From: Planctomycetaceae bacterium
GTDB lineage: Bacteria > Planctomycetota > Phycisphaerae > Phycisphaerales > SM1A02
Direction of reading: 5' to 3'
Assembly (NCBI GenBank): GCA_947459855.1
Contig: CANHFL010000068.1
Location: forward strand, 1-6,352
Length of the DNA: 6,352 nt
Part shown: in pieces, positions 1-6,013 of the stretch
Layout: every line of letters starts with the position of its first letter
Numbering within the stretch: the stretch's first letter is position 1
Notes under the pieces: generated by a model
The model's input: only the letters and a program-made list of their open reading frames with translations
Told to the model about the DNA's origin: nothing
Database searches by the model: none
Position numbers and translations under genes: made by a program

Positions 1-324
1 CACGTGCTCTCGTTCGTGGACGCCGCCAGCGGCCGCGTCGTCGAGATGCGCACGCTCCCGCAGGTCGAGTGGATCCAGTGCAGCCCCAAGGTCAACGGCG
101 ACCTGTGGACGGCGTCCGCCGACGGGCGCATCGAGCGCCTGGAACCGATGGCGCGCCCCACGATGGTCGAGGAGACCGCGAAGGCCAAGCCCGCACCGGC
201 GCAGCCGCTCCCGACGCTGCCGCAGGCACCTGCCCCGCAGAACATGGACCCCGAGAACGAAGGGTCCGCGGCCGGCAGCGGCATGGGCGCCAGCTCGCAG
301 CCGCTCAACCCGCGCCTCCGCTGA
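1..324 (+). CDS. C-terminal part of a beta-propeller-like protein (5' end outside window)
   Basis: The frame is open from base 1, so the gene starts upstream; the GTG at base 4 is probably internal. About 107 residues remain. The first 50 or so read like one or two blades of a PQQ/BamB-type beta-propeller: a 'D-A-A-S-G-R-V-V' turn (compare the family pattern D-x-x-T-G-x-x-x-W), then a 'sP.v.gdlw.aSaDGrierL' strand pair. This is a pattern match by eye, not a proven family assignment. From about residue 50 the sequence becomes a low-complexity Pro/Ala/Gln linker, then a Gly/Ser-rich end, so it ends in a probably disordered tail. Such propellers are often exported or membrane-attached scaffolds, but no N-terminus is available here to judge location. 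It ends 79 bases before purH and has no obvious functional link to it. A WD40-type propeller is the main alternative. Confidence 0.6.
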   Translation, partial: HVLSFVDAASGRVVEMRTLPQVEWIQCSPKVNGDLWTASADGRIERLEPMARPTMVEETAKAKPAPAQPLPTLPQAPAPQNMDPENEGSAAGSGMGASSQPLNPRLR

Positions 325-355
325 GGCGCGCCGACGCAACGAACACGATCACCCA

Positions 356-376
356 GGCGGGCCCGCAGGTCCCGCC
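356..376. repeat. GC-rich inverted repeat upstream of purH
   Basis: GGCGGG (356-361) and CCCGCC (371-376) can form a 6-bp stem with a 9-base loop. The hexamer CGATCA occurs on both sides, at 346-351 and 379-384. No T-run follows the stem, so it is not a classical intrinsic terminator. It could be a terminator-like stem for the upstream gene, a 5' leader structure of purH, or chance in GC-rich DNA. Confidence 0.3.
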
Positions 377-391
377 AGCGATCAGGTCCAC

Positions 392-396
392 GGAGG
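392..396 (+). promoter_or_regulatory. Shine-Dalgarno of purH, inside a small inverted repeat
   Basis: GGAGG lies 7 bases before the purH ATG at 404 and supports that start. GGAG (392-395) is complementary to CTCC (399-402) across a 3-base loop, so the ribosome site could pair with the bases just before the start codon. The stem is only 4 bp, so its effect on translation is speculative. Confidence 0.6.
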
Positions 397-403
397 GCCT
401 CCC

Positions 404-2050
404 ATGTCCGACCTCGTCCGCATCCGTCGTGCGCTCGTCTCGGTGAGCGACAAGTCCGGCCTGGTGGAGTTCGCGCAGGCGCTGGCAGCGCAGGGCGTGC
501 AGATCGTCTCGACGGGCGGCACCGCCGCCGCGCTGGCGAAGGCCGGCGTGCCGACGACGCCGATCGAGGAGATCACCGGCTTCCCCGAGATGATGGACGG
601 CCGCGTCAAGACGCTGCACCCGCGCGTGCACGGAGCGCTGCTGGGCGTGCGGTCGAACCCCGAGCACGTGGCCGCGATGGCGACGCACGGGATCGTGCCG
701 ATCGACCTGGTGTGCGTGAACCTGTACCCGTTCGAGCAGACGGTCGCGAAGCCCGGGGTGGAGGAGCACGATGCGATCGAGAACATCGACATCGGTGGCC
801 CGTCGATGCTGCGGAGCGCGGCGAAGAACTTCGAGAGCGTGACGGTGGTCACGTCGCCCGCGCAGTACGGCGCGGTGACGGCGGACCTGCGCACGCACGG
901 CGGGTGCACGACGTTGGCGCTGCGGCGCGCGTTCGCGGCGGCGGTCTTTGCGCGGACGGCGGCGTACGACGGCGCGATCGCGGCGTGGATGCAGCAGGCC
1001 GGGATGGCCGGCGGCGCGGCGGACACCGCCGCGGCGACCGCCACGCCCGAGGGCACCGCCTTCCCGCAGGACCTGACGCTTCGCCTGCGGCTGGCCGAGG
1101 AGCTTCGCTACGGCGAGAACCCGCACCAGCGAGGTGCGGTCTACGCCGACCCCGCCAGCCGTGAGCCGAGCGTGGTGGGCGCACGGCTGCTGCACGGCAA
1201 GCCGCTCTCGTACAACAACATCCTGGACGCCGCGGCGGCGCTCGAGCTGGTGCAGGACCTGGCCGGGCAGCGGCCGGGCGGCGCGGCGTGCGCCGTCATC
1301 AAGCACACGAATCCCTGCGGCGCAGCCACGGCACCGACGGTGCTCGGCGCGTTCGAGCGCGCATGGGCGGGCGACCCGCTGGCGGCGTTCGGCGGGATCG
1401 TGGCGTTCAGCAGCACGGTGGACGCAGCGACGGCCGAGGCGATGGCGGCCGGTGAGCGCTTCCTGGAGGTCGTGGTGGCACCGGGCTACGAGCCGAGGGC
1501 GCTCGAGCTGCTGCAGGCACGCTGGAAGAACGCACGGCTGCTGGCGACGGGCCCCGTGGAGACGCCGAGCGTCCCCGCGATGACGTTCCGCAGCGTGCCG
1601 GGCGGCATGCTGGTGCAGGAGCGCGACAGGCACGCGATCCGCGGCGAGGCATTCACCCACGCCGCGGGTCCGGCCCCGGATGCGGCGATGCTGGCGGACG
1701 CCGCCGCACTGTTCACGGTGGCGAAGCACCTGAAGTCGAACGCGGTGTGCATCGGCGGCGGCGGCATGCTGTTCGGCGCCGGCGCGGGGCAGATGGACCG
1801 CGTGGCCTCCTGCCGCAACGCGGTGGAGAAGGCCCGCACCAAGCTCGCGGCCCTGGAGCCGGGCGTCCGCCCGGTGGCGGCAAGCGACGCGTTCTTCCCG
1901 TTCGCGGACGGCCCGACGCTGCTGGCGGACGCCGGCGTACGGTGCATCGTCCACCCGGGTGGCAGCAAGCGCGACGCGGACACCTTCGCCCTGTGCAACG
2001 AGCGAGGGATCACCTGCCTGCTGACGGGTTCCCGGCACTTCCGGCACTGA
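404..2050 (+). CDS. purH: Bifunctional AICAR formyltransferase / IMP cyclohydrolase PurH
   Basis: This cytoplasmic enzyme catalyses the last two steps of de novo purine synthesis: transfer of a formyl group from 10-formyl-tetrahydrofolate to AICAR, then ring closure to IMP. The 548-residue product shows family motifs throughout. The N-terminal cyclohydrolase (MGS-like) domain has 'SVSDKSGL' (13-20), 'STGGTA' (36-41), 'GRVKTLHP' (66-73) and 'IGGPSMLRSAAKN' (130-142). The formyltransferase domain has 'ELRYGENPHQ' (233-242), 'KHTNPCG' (300-306) with the catalytic Lys-His pair, 'DPLAAFGGI' (324-332), 'HLKSN' (442-446), 'ASDAFFPF' (493-500), and ends in the typical 'TGSRHFRH'. Known PurH proteins are usually about 510-530 residues. 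The extra length is partly an Ala/Gly/Thr-rich stretch at about 198-221, between the two domains. The ATG at 404 has a GGAGG ribosome site. No other pur gene is adjacent, so it stands alone in this window. The gene looks intact. Confidence 0.98.
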   Translation: MSDLVRIRRALVSVSDKSGLVEFAQALAAQGVQIVSTGGTAAALAKAGVPTTPIEEITGFPEMMDGRVKTLHPRVHGALLGVRSNPEHVAAMATHGIVPIDLVCVNLYPFEQTVAKPGVEEHDAIENIDIGGPSMLRSAAKNFESVTVVTSPAQYGAVTADLRTHGGCTTLALRRAFAAAVFARTAAYDGAIAAWMQQAGMAGGAADTAAATATPEGTAFPQDLTLRLRLAEELRYGENPHQRGAVYADPASREPSVVGARLLHGKPLSYNNILDAAAALELVQDLAGQRPGGAACAVIKHTNPCGAATAPTVLGAFERAWAGDPLAAFGGIVAFSSTVDAATAEAMAAGERFLEVVVAPGYEPRALELLQARWKNARLLATGPVETPSVPAMTFRSVPGGMLVQERDRHAIRGEAFTHAAGPAPDAAMLADAAALFTVAKHLKSNAVCIGGGGMLFGAGAGQMDRVASCRNAVEKARTKLAALEPGVRPVAASDAFFPFADGPTLLADAGVRCIVHPGGSKRDADTFALCNERGITCLLTGSRHFRH

Positions 2051-2058
2051 GGCGGCGG

Positions 2059-2101
2059 GGCGCCGTCCACGCACCCGTCCCGCGGCCGGGGCGGCGGCGC
2101 C
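2059..2101. repeat. Nested GC-rich inverted repeats between purH and nuoC
   Basis: GGCGCCG (2059-2065) pairs with CGGCGCC (2095-2101). Inside it, CCCG (2079-2082) and CGGG (2087-2090) form a second small hairpin around CGGC. This could be a structure at the 3' end of the purH transcript. There is no following T-tract, so intrinsic termination cannot be claimed. Confidence 0.3.
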
Positions 2102-2105
2102 GGGC

Positions 2106-2111
2106 TACACT
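2106..2111 (+). promoter_or_regulatory. Possible -10 box (TACACT) just upstream of nuoC
   Basis: TACACT matches TATAAT at 4 of 6 positions and stands out in the surrounding GC-only sequence. It ends 9 bases before the nuoC ATG, so transcription from it would begin within a few bases of the start codon. No convincing -35 box is visible, and nuoC has no Shine-Dalgarno. The call rests on position and base composition only. Confidence 0.35.
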
Positions 2112-2120
2112 TCACGCCCC

Positions 2121-2666
2121 ATGAAGCTCGACCACCCGACGCTCCCGGTCCTGAAGGCCGCCTTCCCCGACATCACCTTCCGCGTGAGCGAGTTCCGCGG
2201 CCAGGTGACGGTGATCGTGCCGCGCGAGCGCATCAAGGACGTCTGCCGTCACCTGCGCGACGATCCGAACTGCGCCTACGACATGCTGACCGACGTGACC
2301 GCGGTGGACTACCTGAACTACCCCGCGCAGCAGCCGGCGCGCTTCGCGGTGGTCTGGCAGCTGGCCAGCTACCCCAAGGAGACGCGCCTGCGCCTGAAGG
2401 CGTACCTGGAGCCCTCGCTCGACACGAGCGGCATCGAGGCCGACCCCGAGCTGGTGGTCGACACCGTGACCGACATCTGGCCGACGGCCGAGTGGCTGGA
2501 GCGCGAGGTGTTCGACATGTTCGGCATCCGCTTCAAGGGCCACCCGGACCTGCGCCGGATCCTGATGTGGAAGGACTTCCCCGGCCACCCGCTGCGCAAG
2601 GACTACCCCCTGCGCGGCCGCGGCGAGCGCGAGGAGCACCGCGTGATGGGCCGCAACTCCGCCTGA
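2121..2666 (+). CDS. nuoC: NADH-quinone oxidoreductase subunit C (30 kDa subunit)
   Basis: NuoC is part of the peripheral arm of respiratory complex I, at the cytoplasmic side of the membrane, where it packs against NuoD and NuoB near the quinone end. The 181-residue product is a normal length for stand-alone NuoC. The signature region is excellent: 'W-P-T-A-E-W-L-E-R-E-V-F-D-M-F-G-I' (120-136), 'F-K-G-H-P-D-L-R-R-I-L' (138-148) and 'G-H-P-L-R-K-D-Y-P-L' (155-164). It has no cofactor-binding cysteines, as expected for this subunit. It is not fused to NuoD, since the protein ends soon after the signature. Neither nuoB upstream nor nuoD downstream is present, unlike the usual nuoABCD order. There is no Shine-Dalgarno before the ATG; a TACACT -10-like box lies 9 bases upstream. 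A NuoC-like subunit of a related hydrogenase is possible but less likely given the match. Confidence 0.95.
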   Translation: MKLDHPTLPVLKAAFPDITFRVSEFRGQVTVIVPRERIKDVCRHLRDDPNCAYDMLTDVTAVDYLNYPAQQPARFAVVWQLASYPKETRLRLKAYLEPSLDTSGIEADPELVVDTVTDIWPTAEWLEREVFDMFGIRFKGHPDLRRILMWKDFPGHPLRKDYPLRGRGEREEHRVMGRNSA

Positions 2667-2724
2667 CGCGGGGAGCGGGCGCCGCCGAGCACGGGCACGG
2701 GGCGCGCACCGACAACGACGCACG

Positions 2725-2730
2725 AAGGAG
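2725..2730 (+). promoter_or_regulatory. Shine-Dalgarno of the saccharopine dehydrogenase-like gene
   Basis: AAGGAG lies 6 bases before the ATG at 2737. It fixes that start and contrasts with nuoC just upstream, which has no such site. Confidence 0.8.
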
Positions 2731-2736
2731 AGCACG

Positions 2737-3993
2737 ATGCGCGTCCTGGTACTTGGCGCCGGCATGGTGGGGAGCGTCATTGCGGCCGACCTGGCCGCGA
2801 CGCCCGGGATGGACGTCACGGTGGCGGACGTCGATGCGAAGTCGCTGGCCCGCGCGAAGGCGCGGAGCGGCGGGCGCACGAAGGTGCTGAAGGCCGACGC
2901 CGGCTCGCGGAAGGGCGCCGCGGCGCTGGCGCGCCGGCTGAAGGCCGACCTGGTGCTTGGCGCGCTGCCGAGCCGCTTCGGCTACGAGGTGATGCAGGGC
3001 GTGATCGACGCCCGCGTGCCGTACGTCGACATCAGCTTCATGCCCGAGGACTTCCGGAAGCTGGACGCCGCCGCACGCAAGGCCGGCGTGCCCGTGGTGG
3101 CGGACTGCGGCGTGGCGCCCGGCATGAGCAACATGCTGGCGGGCTGGGCCGCGATGAAGCTGGACCGCTGCGACACGATCGAGATCCTGGTCGGCGGCCT
3201 GCCCCGCGAGCGGCACTGGCCGTGGCAGTACAAGGCGCCGTTCAGCCACCACGACGTGATCGAGGAGTACCTGCGCCCCTCGCGCGTCGTGGAGCACGGC
3301 AAGGTCGTGGTGCGCGAGGCGCTCAGCGACCCCGAGCTGGTGACGGTTCCGGGCCTGGGAACGCTCGAGGCCTTCTTCACCGACGGCCTGCGCAGCCTGG
3401 CCGACACGCTGGACGTGCCGAACATGCGCGAGAAGACCATGCGCTACCCGGGCCACGCCGAGCTGATGCGCACGCTGCGGCACCTGGGGCTGCTCTCCTC
3501 GGAGCAGATCGACGTGAAGGGCAGCAAGGTGCGGCCGATCGACGTGACCGCGAAGCTGCTGTTCCCGCACTGGACGTACGAGGAAGGCGAGTCCGACGTC
3601 ACCGTGATGGTGGTGCGAGCATGGGGCACGCTGCGCGGCAAGCCGACGCGCATGGCCTGGACGCTGCACGACGAGCTGGACCCCGCGACGGGCTTCCCGA
3701 GCATGAGCCGCACCACCGCGTTCCCCGCAACCGCCGTGGCGCGCATGATCGCGGACCGCACCATCCGCAAGCCCGGCGTCCACGCGCCCGAGGCGCTCGC
3801 GCGGATGCCGGGTGTCCTGGACCGTGTGCTGGCCGACCTGCACGCGCGCGGCGTGCGCTACGTGCCGACCGTCGAGATGCAGGCCGCGCCGCAGGGCCGG
3901 GCACCGGCGGCGCGGGCGGCGGCGGGCCGAACGGCGAGGACGGCGGGCGCGCGGAAGGCCGCCCGCACCGGCACGCGCACCCGGCACGGGTAG
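2737..3993 (+). CDS. Saccharopine dehydrogenase family oxidoreductase
   Basis: The 418-residue product belongs to the saccharopine dehydrogenase/reductase superfamily, whose members make or break a C-N bond between an amino acid and a keto acid or semialdehyde using NAD(P). The N-terminal Rossmann fold has 'G-A-G-M-V-G' (7-12), with Asp31 at the expected end of strand 2; an acidic residue there usually favours NAD+ over NADP+. Further family-like motifs are 'Y-V-D-I-S' (96-100), 'D-C-G-V-A-P-G-M-S-N' (123-132), 'G-G-L-P' (153-156), 'F-T-D-G-L-R-S-L' (214-221) and 'M-R-Y-P-G-H' (235-240). Substrate cannot be fixed: lysine metabolism through saccharopine is the default reading, and carboxynorspermidine synthase-like enzymes are relatives. 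No other lysine or polyamine gene is nearby. Residues 382-418 form a basic Ala/Arg/Thr tail with about nine Arg/Lys and no acidic residue, not part of the enzyme fold. The next gene follows after 5 bases, suggesting co-transcription. Confidence 0.88.
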   Translation: MRVLVLGAGMVGSVIAADLAATPGMDVTVADVDAKSLARAKARSGGRTKVLKADAGSRKGAAALARRLKADLVLGALPSRFGYEVMQGVIDARVPYVDISFMPEDFRKLDAAARKAGVPVVADCGVAPGMSNMLAGWAAMKLDRCDTIEILVGGLPRERHWPWQYKAPFSHHDVIEEYLRPSRVVEHGKVVVREALSDPELVTVPGLGTLEAFFTDGLRSLADTLDVPNMREKTMRYPGHAELMRTLRHLGLLSSEQIDVKGSKVRPIDVTAKLLFPHWTYEEGESDVTVMVVRAWGTLRGKPTRMAWTLHDELDPATGFPSMSRTTAFPATAVARMIADRTIRKPGVHAPEALARMPGVLDRVLADLHARGVRYVPTVEMQAAPQGRAPAARAAAGRTARTAGARKAARTGTRTRHG

Positions 3994-3998
3994 GCGCC

Positions 3999-4838
3999 AT
4001 GGAGACGCGCGAGCACCTTGGCCTGAAGGACCTGGCCGCTGCGTGGCTGCTCTCGATGGGCTGCAGGGCGGTGGCTCACGAGGTGCCCTGCCCGGTGCGG
4101 CGGTTCGTGGTTGACGCGGCGGGGTACGCCGAGCACGACTTCGTGGCCGGCACGGATCCCGCGGCCCACGGCAGCGTCTTCGAGGCCGAGCGCGCGGGCG
4201 CTGCGGTGCGCTCCACGCGTACGGTGGTCATCGAGTGCAAGGCGAGCCGCGCCGATTTCCTGCGCGACGACCTGCGCATGGACGACCTGCTGGCCGAGCG
4301 CGACCGGCTGCTGGCGCGCAAGCAGGAGATCGAGTCCGAGCTGATCCCCGTGCACGAGCCGCACCTGCGGCGCGGTGACGACGCCCTCTTCGAGGAGTTC
4401 GGCGGATGGGAGTACGAGCGCAGCCGCCTGCTCCCCTACCGCCGCGTGCTGCGGCAGCTGGCCAAGATCGAGGAGCGCATGCACGGCCAGACGAAGTTCA
4501 ACATGATCGCGCGCTGGCGGCTGGCGGACGAGCTGTGGATCCTGGCGGCGACCGGCGTGGTGAAGGCGCGCGAGGTGCCGGCGGGATGGGGACTCGCGGA
4601 GTGCTCGCCGGCGATCCTGCGGCGCGGCGTGCAGCACTCGCTGGGGCTCGGGCAGCTGCCGCTGCGCGTGATCGTGCCGGCGCCGCGCCATGCGAGCCCC
4701 GAGGTGCGGCGTGCGCGGCTGCTGCGGAACATCGCGGTGGAACTGACGAAGGCGCGGTTCCCGCGCATGCGCGCGGGAGGCGAGGACGCGGAGGCCGAGC
4801 ACCCCGGGCGGGACTCGAACCCACAACCTGCCGCTTAG
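3999..4838 (+). CDS. PD-(D/E)XK nuclease-like protein, MmcB-like, with C-terminus read from antisense tRNA
   Basis: The 279-residue product starts at an ATG 5 bases after the previous stop, with only a weak ribosome site (GGGTAGG overlapping that stop), so translational coupling is likely. Residues 6-39 look like the start of a restriction-endonuclease-like fold: a helix 'LKDLAAAWLLSMGC', Glu28, then a strand ending in Asp39. Residues 76-88 hold 'V-V-I-E-C-K-A-S-R-A-D-F-L', giving Asp39...Glu79-x-Lys81, the PD-(D/E)XK metal-binding layout. 'E-x-K-x-S-R-A-D-F' recalls the MmcB DNA-repair family (DUF1052). A charged helical, perhaps coiled-coil segment (about 89-160) separates this from 'W-R-L-A-D-E-L-W-I-L-A-A' and 'V-P-A-G-W-G-L' (about 167-193), which match the last strands of that fold. 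The insertion makes it longer than the roughly 150-residue MmcB proteins as I recall them. The last 13 residues come from the antisense strand of tRNA-Arg. Nuclease activity is inferred, not shown. Confidence 0.75.
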   Translation: METREHLGLKDLAAAWLLSMGCRAVAHEVPCPVRRFVVDAAGYAEHDFVAGTDPAAHGSVFEAERAGAAVRSTRTVVIECKASRADFLRDDLRMDDLLAERDRLLARKQEIESELIPVHEPHLRRGDDALFEEFGGWEYERSRLLPYRRVLRQLAKIEERMHGQTKFNMIARWRLADELWILAATGVVKAREVPAGWGLAECSPAILRRGVQHSLGLGQLPLRVIVPAPRHASPEVRRARLLRNIAVELTKARFPRMRAGGEDAEAEHPGRDSNPQPAA

Positions 4839-4873
4839 AAGGCGGCTGCTCTGTCCAGTTGAGCTACCGGGGC
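4800..4873 (-). tRNA. tRNA-Arg, anticodon UCU
   Basis: Read on the - strand, the 74-base gene folds as a full cloverleaf. The acceptor stem is GCCCCGG with CCGGGGT (7 pairs, one G-U). T8 and A9 are followed by a D-stem GCTC/GAGC. The anticodon stem is GCCGC/GCGGC around the 7-base loop CTTCTAA, which places TCT at the anticodon. The variable loop is AGGTT. The T-arm is GTGGG-TTCGAGT-CCCGC. The discriminator base is G, and CCA is not encoded. It reads AGA and AGG codons, which are uncommon in the flanking genes. The gene faces the nuclease-like gene tail to tail and overlaps its last 39 bases. It is intact in sequence; none of the stems is broken. Confidence 0.97.
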
Positions 4874-4883
4874 GGACGGCACG

Positions 4884-4889
4884 ATCGTA
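4884..4889 (-). promoter_or_regulatory. Possible -10 box of tRNA-Arg
   Basis: On the - strand this reads TACGAT (4 of 6 matches to TATAAT) and would start transcription a few bases before the mature tRNA 5' end at 4873. Fifteen bases further upstream on that strand is a run of six T (4905-4910), which could serve as a poor -35 region. No better promoter is seen between the tRNA and the next gene. Confidence 0.35.
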
Positions 4890-5008
4890 CGCGGACGTGC
4901 GGCGAAAAAAGGCAGTGAAGCGCGGTCCGCGGAAGGGGCGGCGATACCTTGCCCGGCGGCCGCGGAGTGCGGCCAGCGCGGACGGGCAAGGCGTGCCGCG
5001 GGGAAGGC

Positions 5009-5013
5009 AGGAG
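5009..5013 (+). promoter_or_regulatory. Shine-Dalgarno deciding the start of the cysteine-rich exported protein
   Basis: AGGAG lies 6 bases before the ATG at 5020. The same frame stays open upstream to a GTG at 4897, but that would add 41 basic residues before the signal peptide. The ribosome site and the signal peptide both favour 5020. Confidence 0.75.
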
Positions 5014-5019
5014 ACGGAC

Positions 5020-5991
5020 ATGGAGATCATTCGGCGGGCGGCCCTCGCAGGGGGCGTGGTGATCGTCTGGGCGGTGGGAAGCGCGTTGGCGGGCGGCGCC
5101 GGCGGAAGGGCCGACGGCGATGCCGGCGGCGCACCCCCGTGCGCGGGGTCGAGCGACGAACCGTGCGACCTGGGGCTCGAGCGGCGCTGCATCGAGGCCT
5201 CGTCTACCGGCGGAGCGACGCTTCCTTCGCCGTTCTGCGGCTGCGCGTGCGGCACCGGCTTCTGGGTGCAGGAGGTGACGACGGCATCCGCGAAGCCGGC
5301 GGAGCCCCTCGAGGAATCGTGCGAGGACGAGAGGATCAACGCGACGACGTGGTGGTGGCGGCGGTCCTGCGAGGCACAGCCGTGGTTCGCCGAGGCATCC
5401 GTGATGGGCAGGGGCATCAGCGAATTCTGGCACGCCGGGTCGCTCACGAAGTCGGCGACGGCGCGATTCGCCACCACCGAGCGCGAGCGCTGGATGGGAA
5501 CCGGCATCCCCTGCCCGCGGCTGGTGCAGCTGGCCGCGGTGGGCGGCGGGATGCTGGAGATCACGCTGACCTGCTCGGCGCAGGCGGGATGCGCGGCGAC
5601 GGCCTCGGCGTCGATCGCTGGGATGTGCGCGTCTCGCGGCGACGCGAACGCAGTGATCGAGGGCAAGACCGTGGACGGAAACGTGGCGTACCGCTCGCTG
5701 ACGCACACGACCGCCGTGGAGGGAAGGCTGGGCGCATCGGTGGACGACGATTCGGTGGGGATCGACGGCAAGATCAGCCAGCAGCGCAAGTGGGAGGTGA
5801 GCGGCGCAGGCACGGCGAGCGGCAGCGCCAGCTACACGGTGCGGCCCGACCGCACGTACTGCGCGTTCACCAACCGGCCGATCACGCGCACCGCCAGCGG
5901 GTCCGCGGTGGCGGTCGGCGGCGGAACCGTGGACTGGAACGGCTCGATCGCCTTCGACGCGATGGCGGTGGTCGCCATGCGCGTGCAGTGA
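5020..5991 (+). CDS. Exported cysteine-rich protein of unknown function
   Basis: I do not recognise this 323-residue protein. It begins with a clear Sec signal peptide: Arg5-Arg6, a hydrophobic core (about 7-19) and a likely cut after Ala22-Leu-Ala24. The mature protein starts with a Gly-rich stretch. A Cys-rich part follows (Cys41, 49, 57, then Cys73-Gly-Cys75-Ala-Cys77, Cys101, Cys117) containing an unusual Trp triplet (111-113). A middle part carries Cys165, 185, 191 and 203. The last 100 or so residues have almost no Cys and alternate small, polar and hydrophobic residues, as in beta-sheet proteins. There are 13 Cys in all, so disulphides or metal binding in an oxidising compartment are plausible. 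No lipobox, membrane helix beyond the signal, or enzyme motif is visible. It uses AGG for Arg about four times, more than its neighbours. The next exported gene follows within about 20 bases, so they are probably co-transcribed. Confidence 0.8.
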   Translation: MEIIRRAALAGGVVIVWAVGSALAGGAGGRADGDAGGAPPCAGSSDEPCDLGLERRCIEASSTGGATLPSPFCGCACGTGFWVQEVTTASAKPAEPLEESCEDERINATTWWWRRSCEAQPWFAEASVMGRGISEFWHAGSLTKSATARFATTERERWMGTGIPCPRLVQLAAVGGGMLEITLTCSAQAGCAATASASIAGMCASRGDANAVIEGKTVDGNVAYRSLTHTTAVEGRLGASVDDDSVGIDGKISQQRKWEVSGAGTASGSASYTVRPDRTYCAFTNRPITRTASGSAVAVGGGTVDWNGSIAFDAMAVVAMRVQ

Positions 5992-5999
5992 ACTCAGGC

Positions 6000-6005
6000 A
6001 GGGAG
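6000..6005 (+). promoter_or_regulatory. Shine-Dalgarno choosing between two in-frame ATGs
   Basis: AGGGAG is 8 bases from the ATG at 6014 but only 2 bases from the in-frame ATG at 6008. The normal spacing favours 6014; the earlier start would only add Met-Thr. Confidence 0.65.
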
Positions 6006-6013
6006 ACATGACC

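Noticed and set aside
305..2074. Long - strand open frame of 589 codons opposite purH
   Set aside because: It is a shadow of purH in GC-rich DNA: composition is Arg/His/Ala-rich with no recognisable motif, while the + strand encodes a perfect PurH.
2533..3987. Long - strand open frame opposite nuoC and the dehydrogenase gene
   Set aside because: It spans two clear + strand genes and has low-complexity Arg/Ala/His content, typical of antisense frames at high GC.
3222..3998. Extension of the nuclease-like gene upstream to an earlier start at 3222
   Set aside because: The added 259 residues are an out-of-frame reading of the dehydrogenase gene; the fold-like sequence begins just after the ATG at 3999.
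4800..4873. The tRNA as an integration site for a mobile element
   Set aside because: No integrase, direct repeat of the tRNA 3' end or phage gene is visible, and the sequence next to the tRNA 3' end is an ordinary gene.
4897..5019. GTG start at 4897 for the cysteine-rich exported protein
   Set aside because: It would place 41 basic residues before a good signal peptide, and the ribosome site is before 5020.
3858..5813. Two long - strand open frames over the nuclease-like gene, the tRNA and the exported gene
   Set aside because: They run through the tRNA gene and across unrelated + strand genes, and show no domain or credible start.
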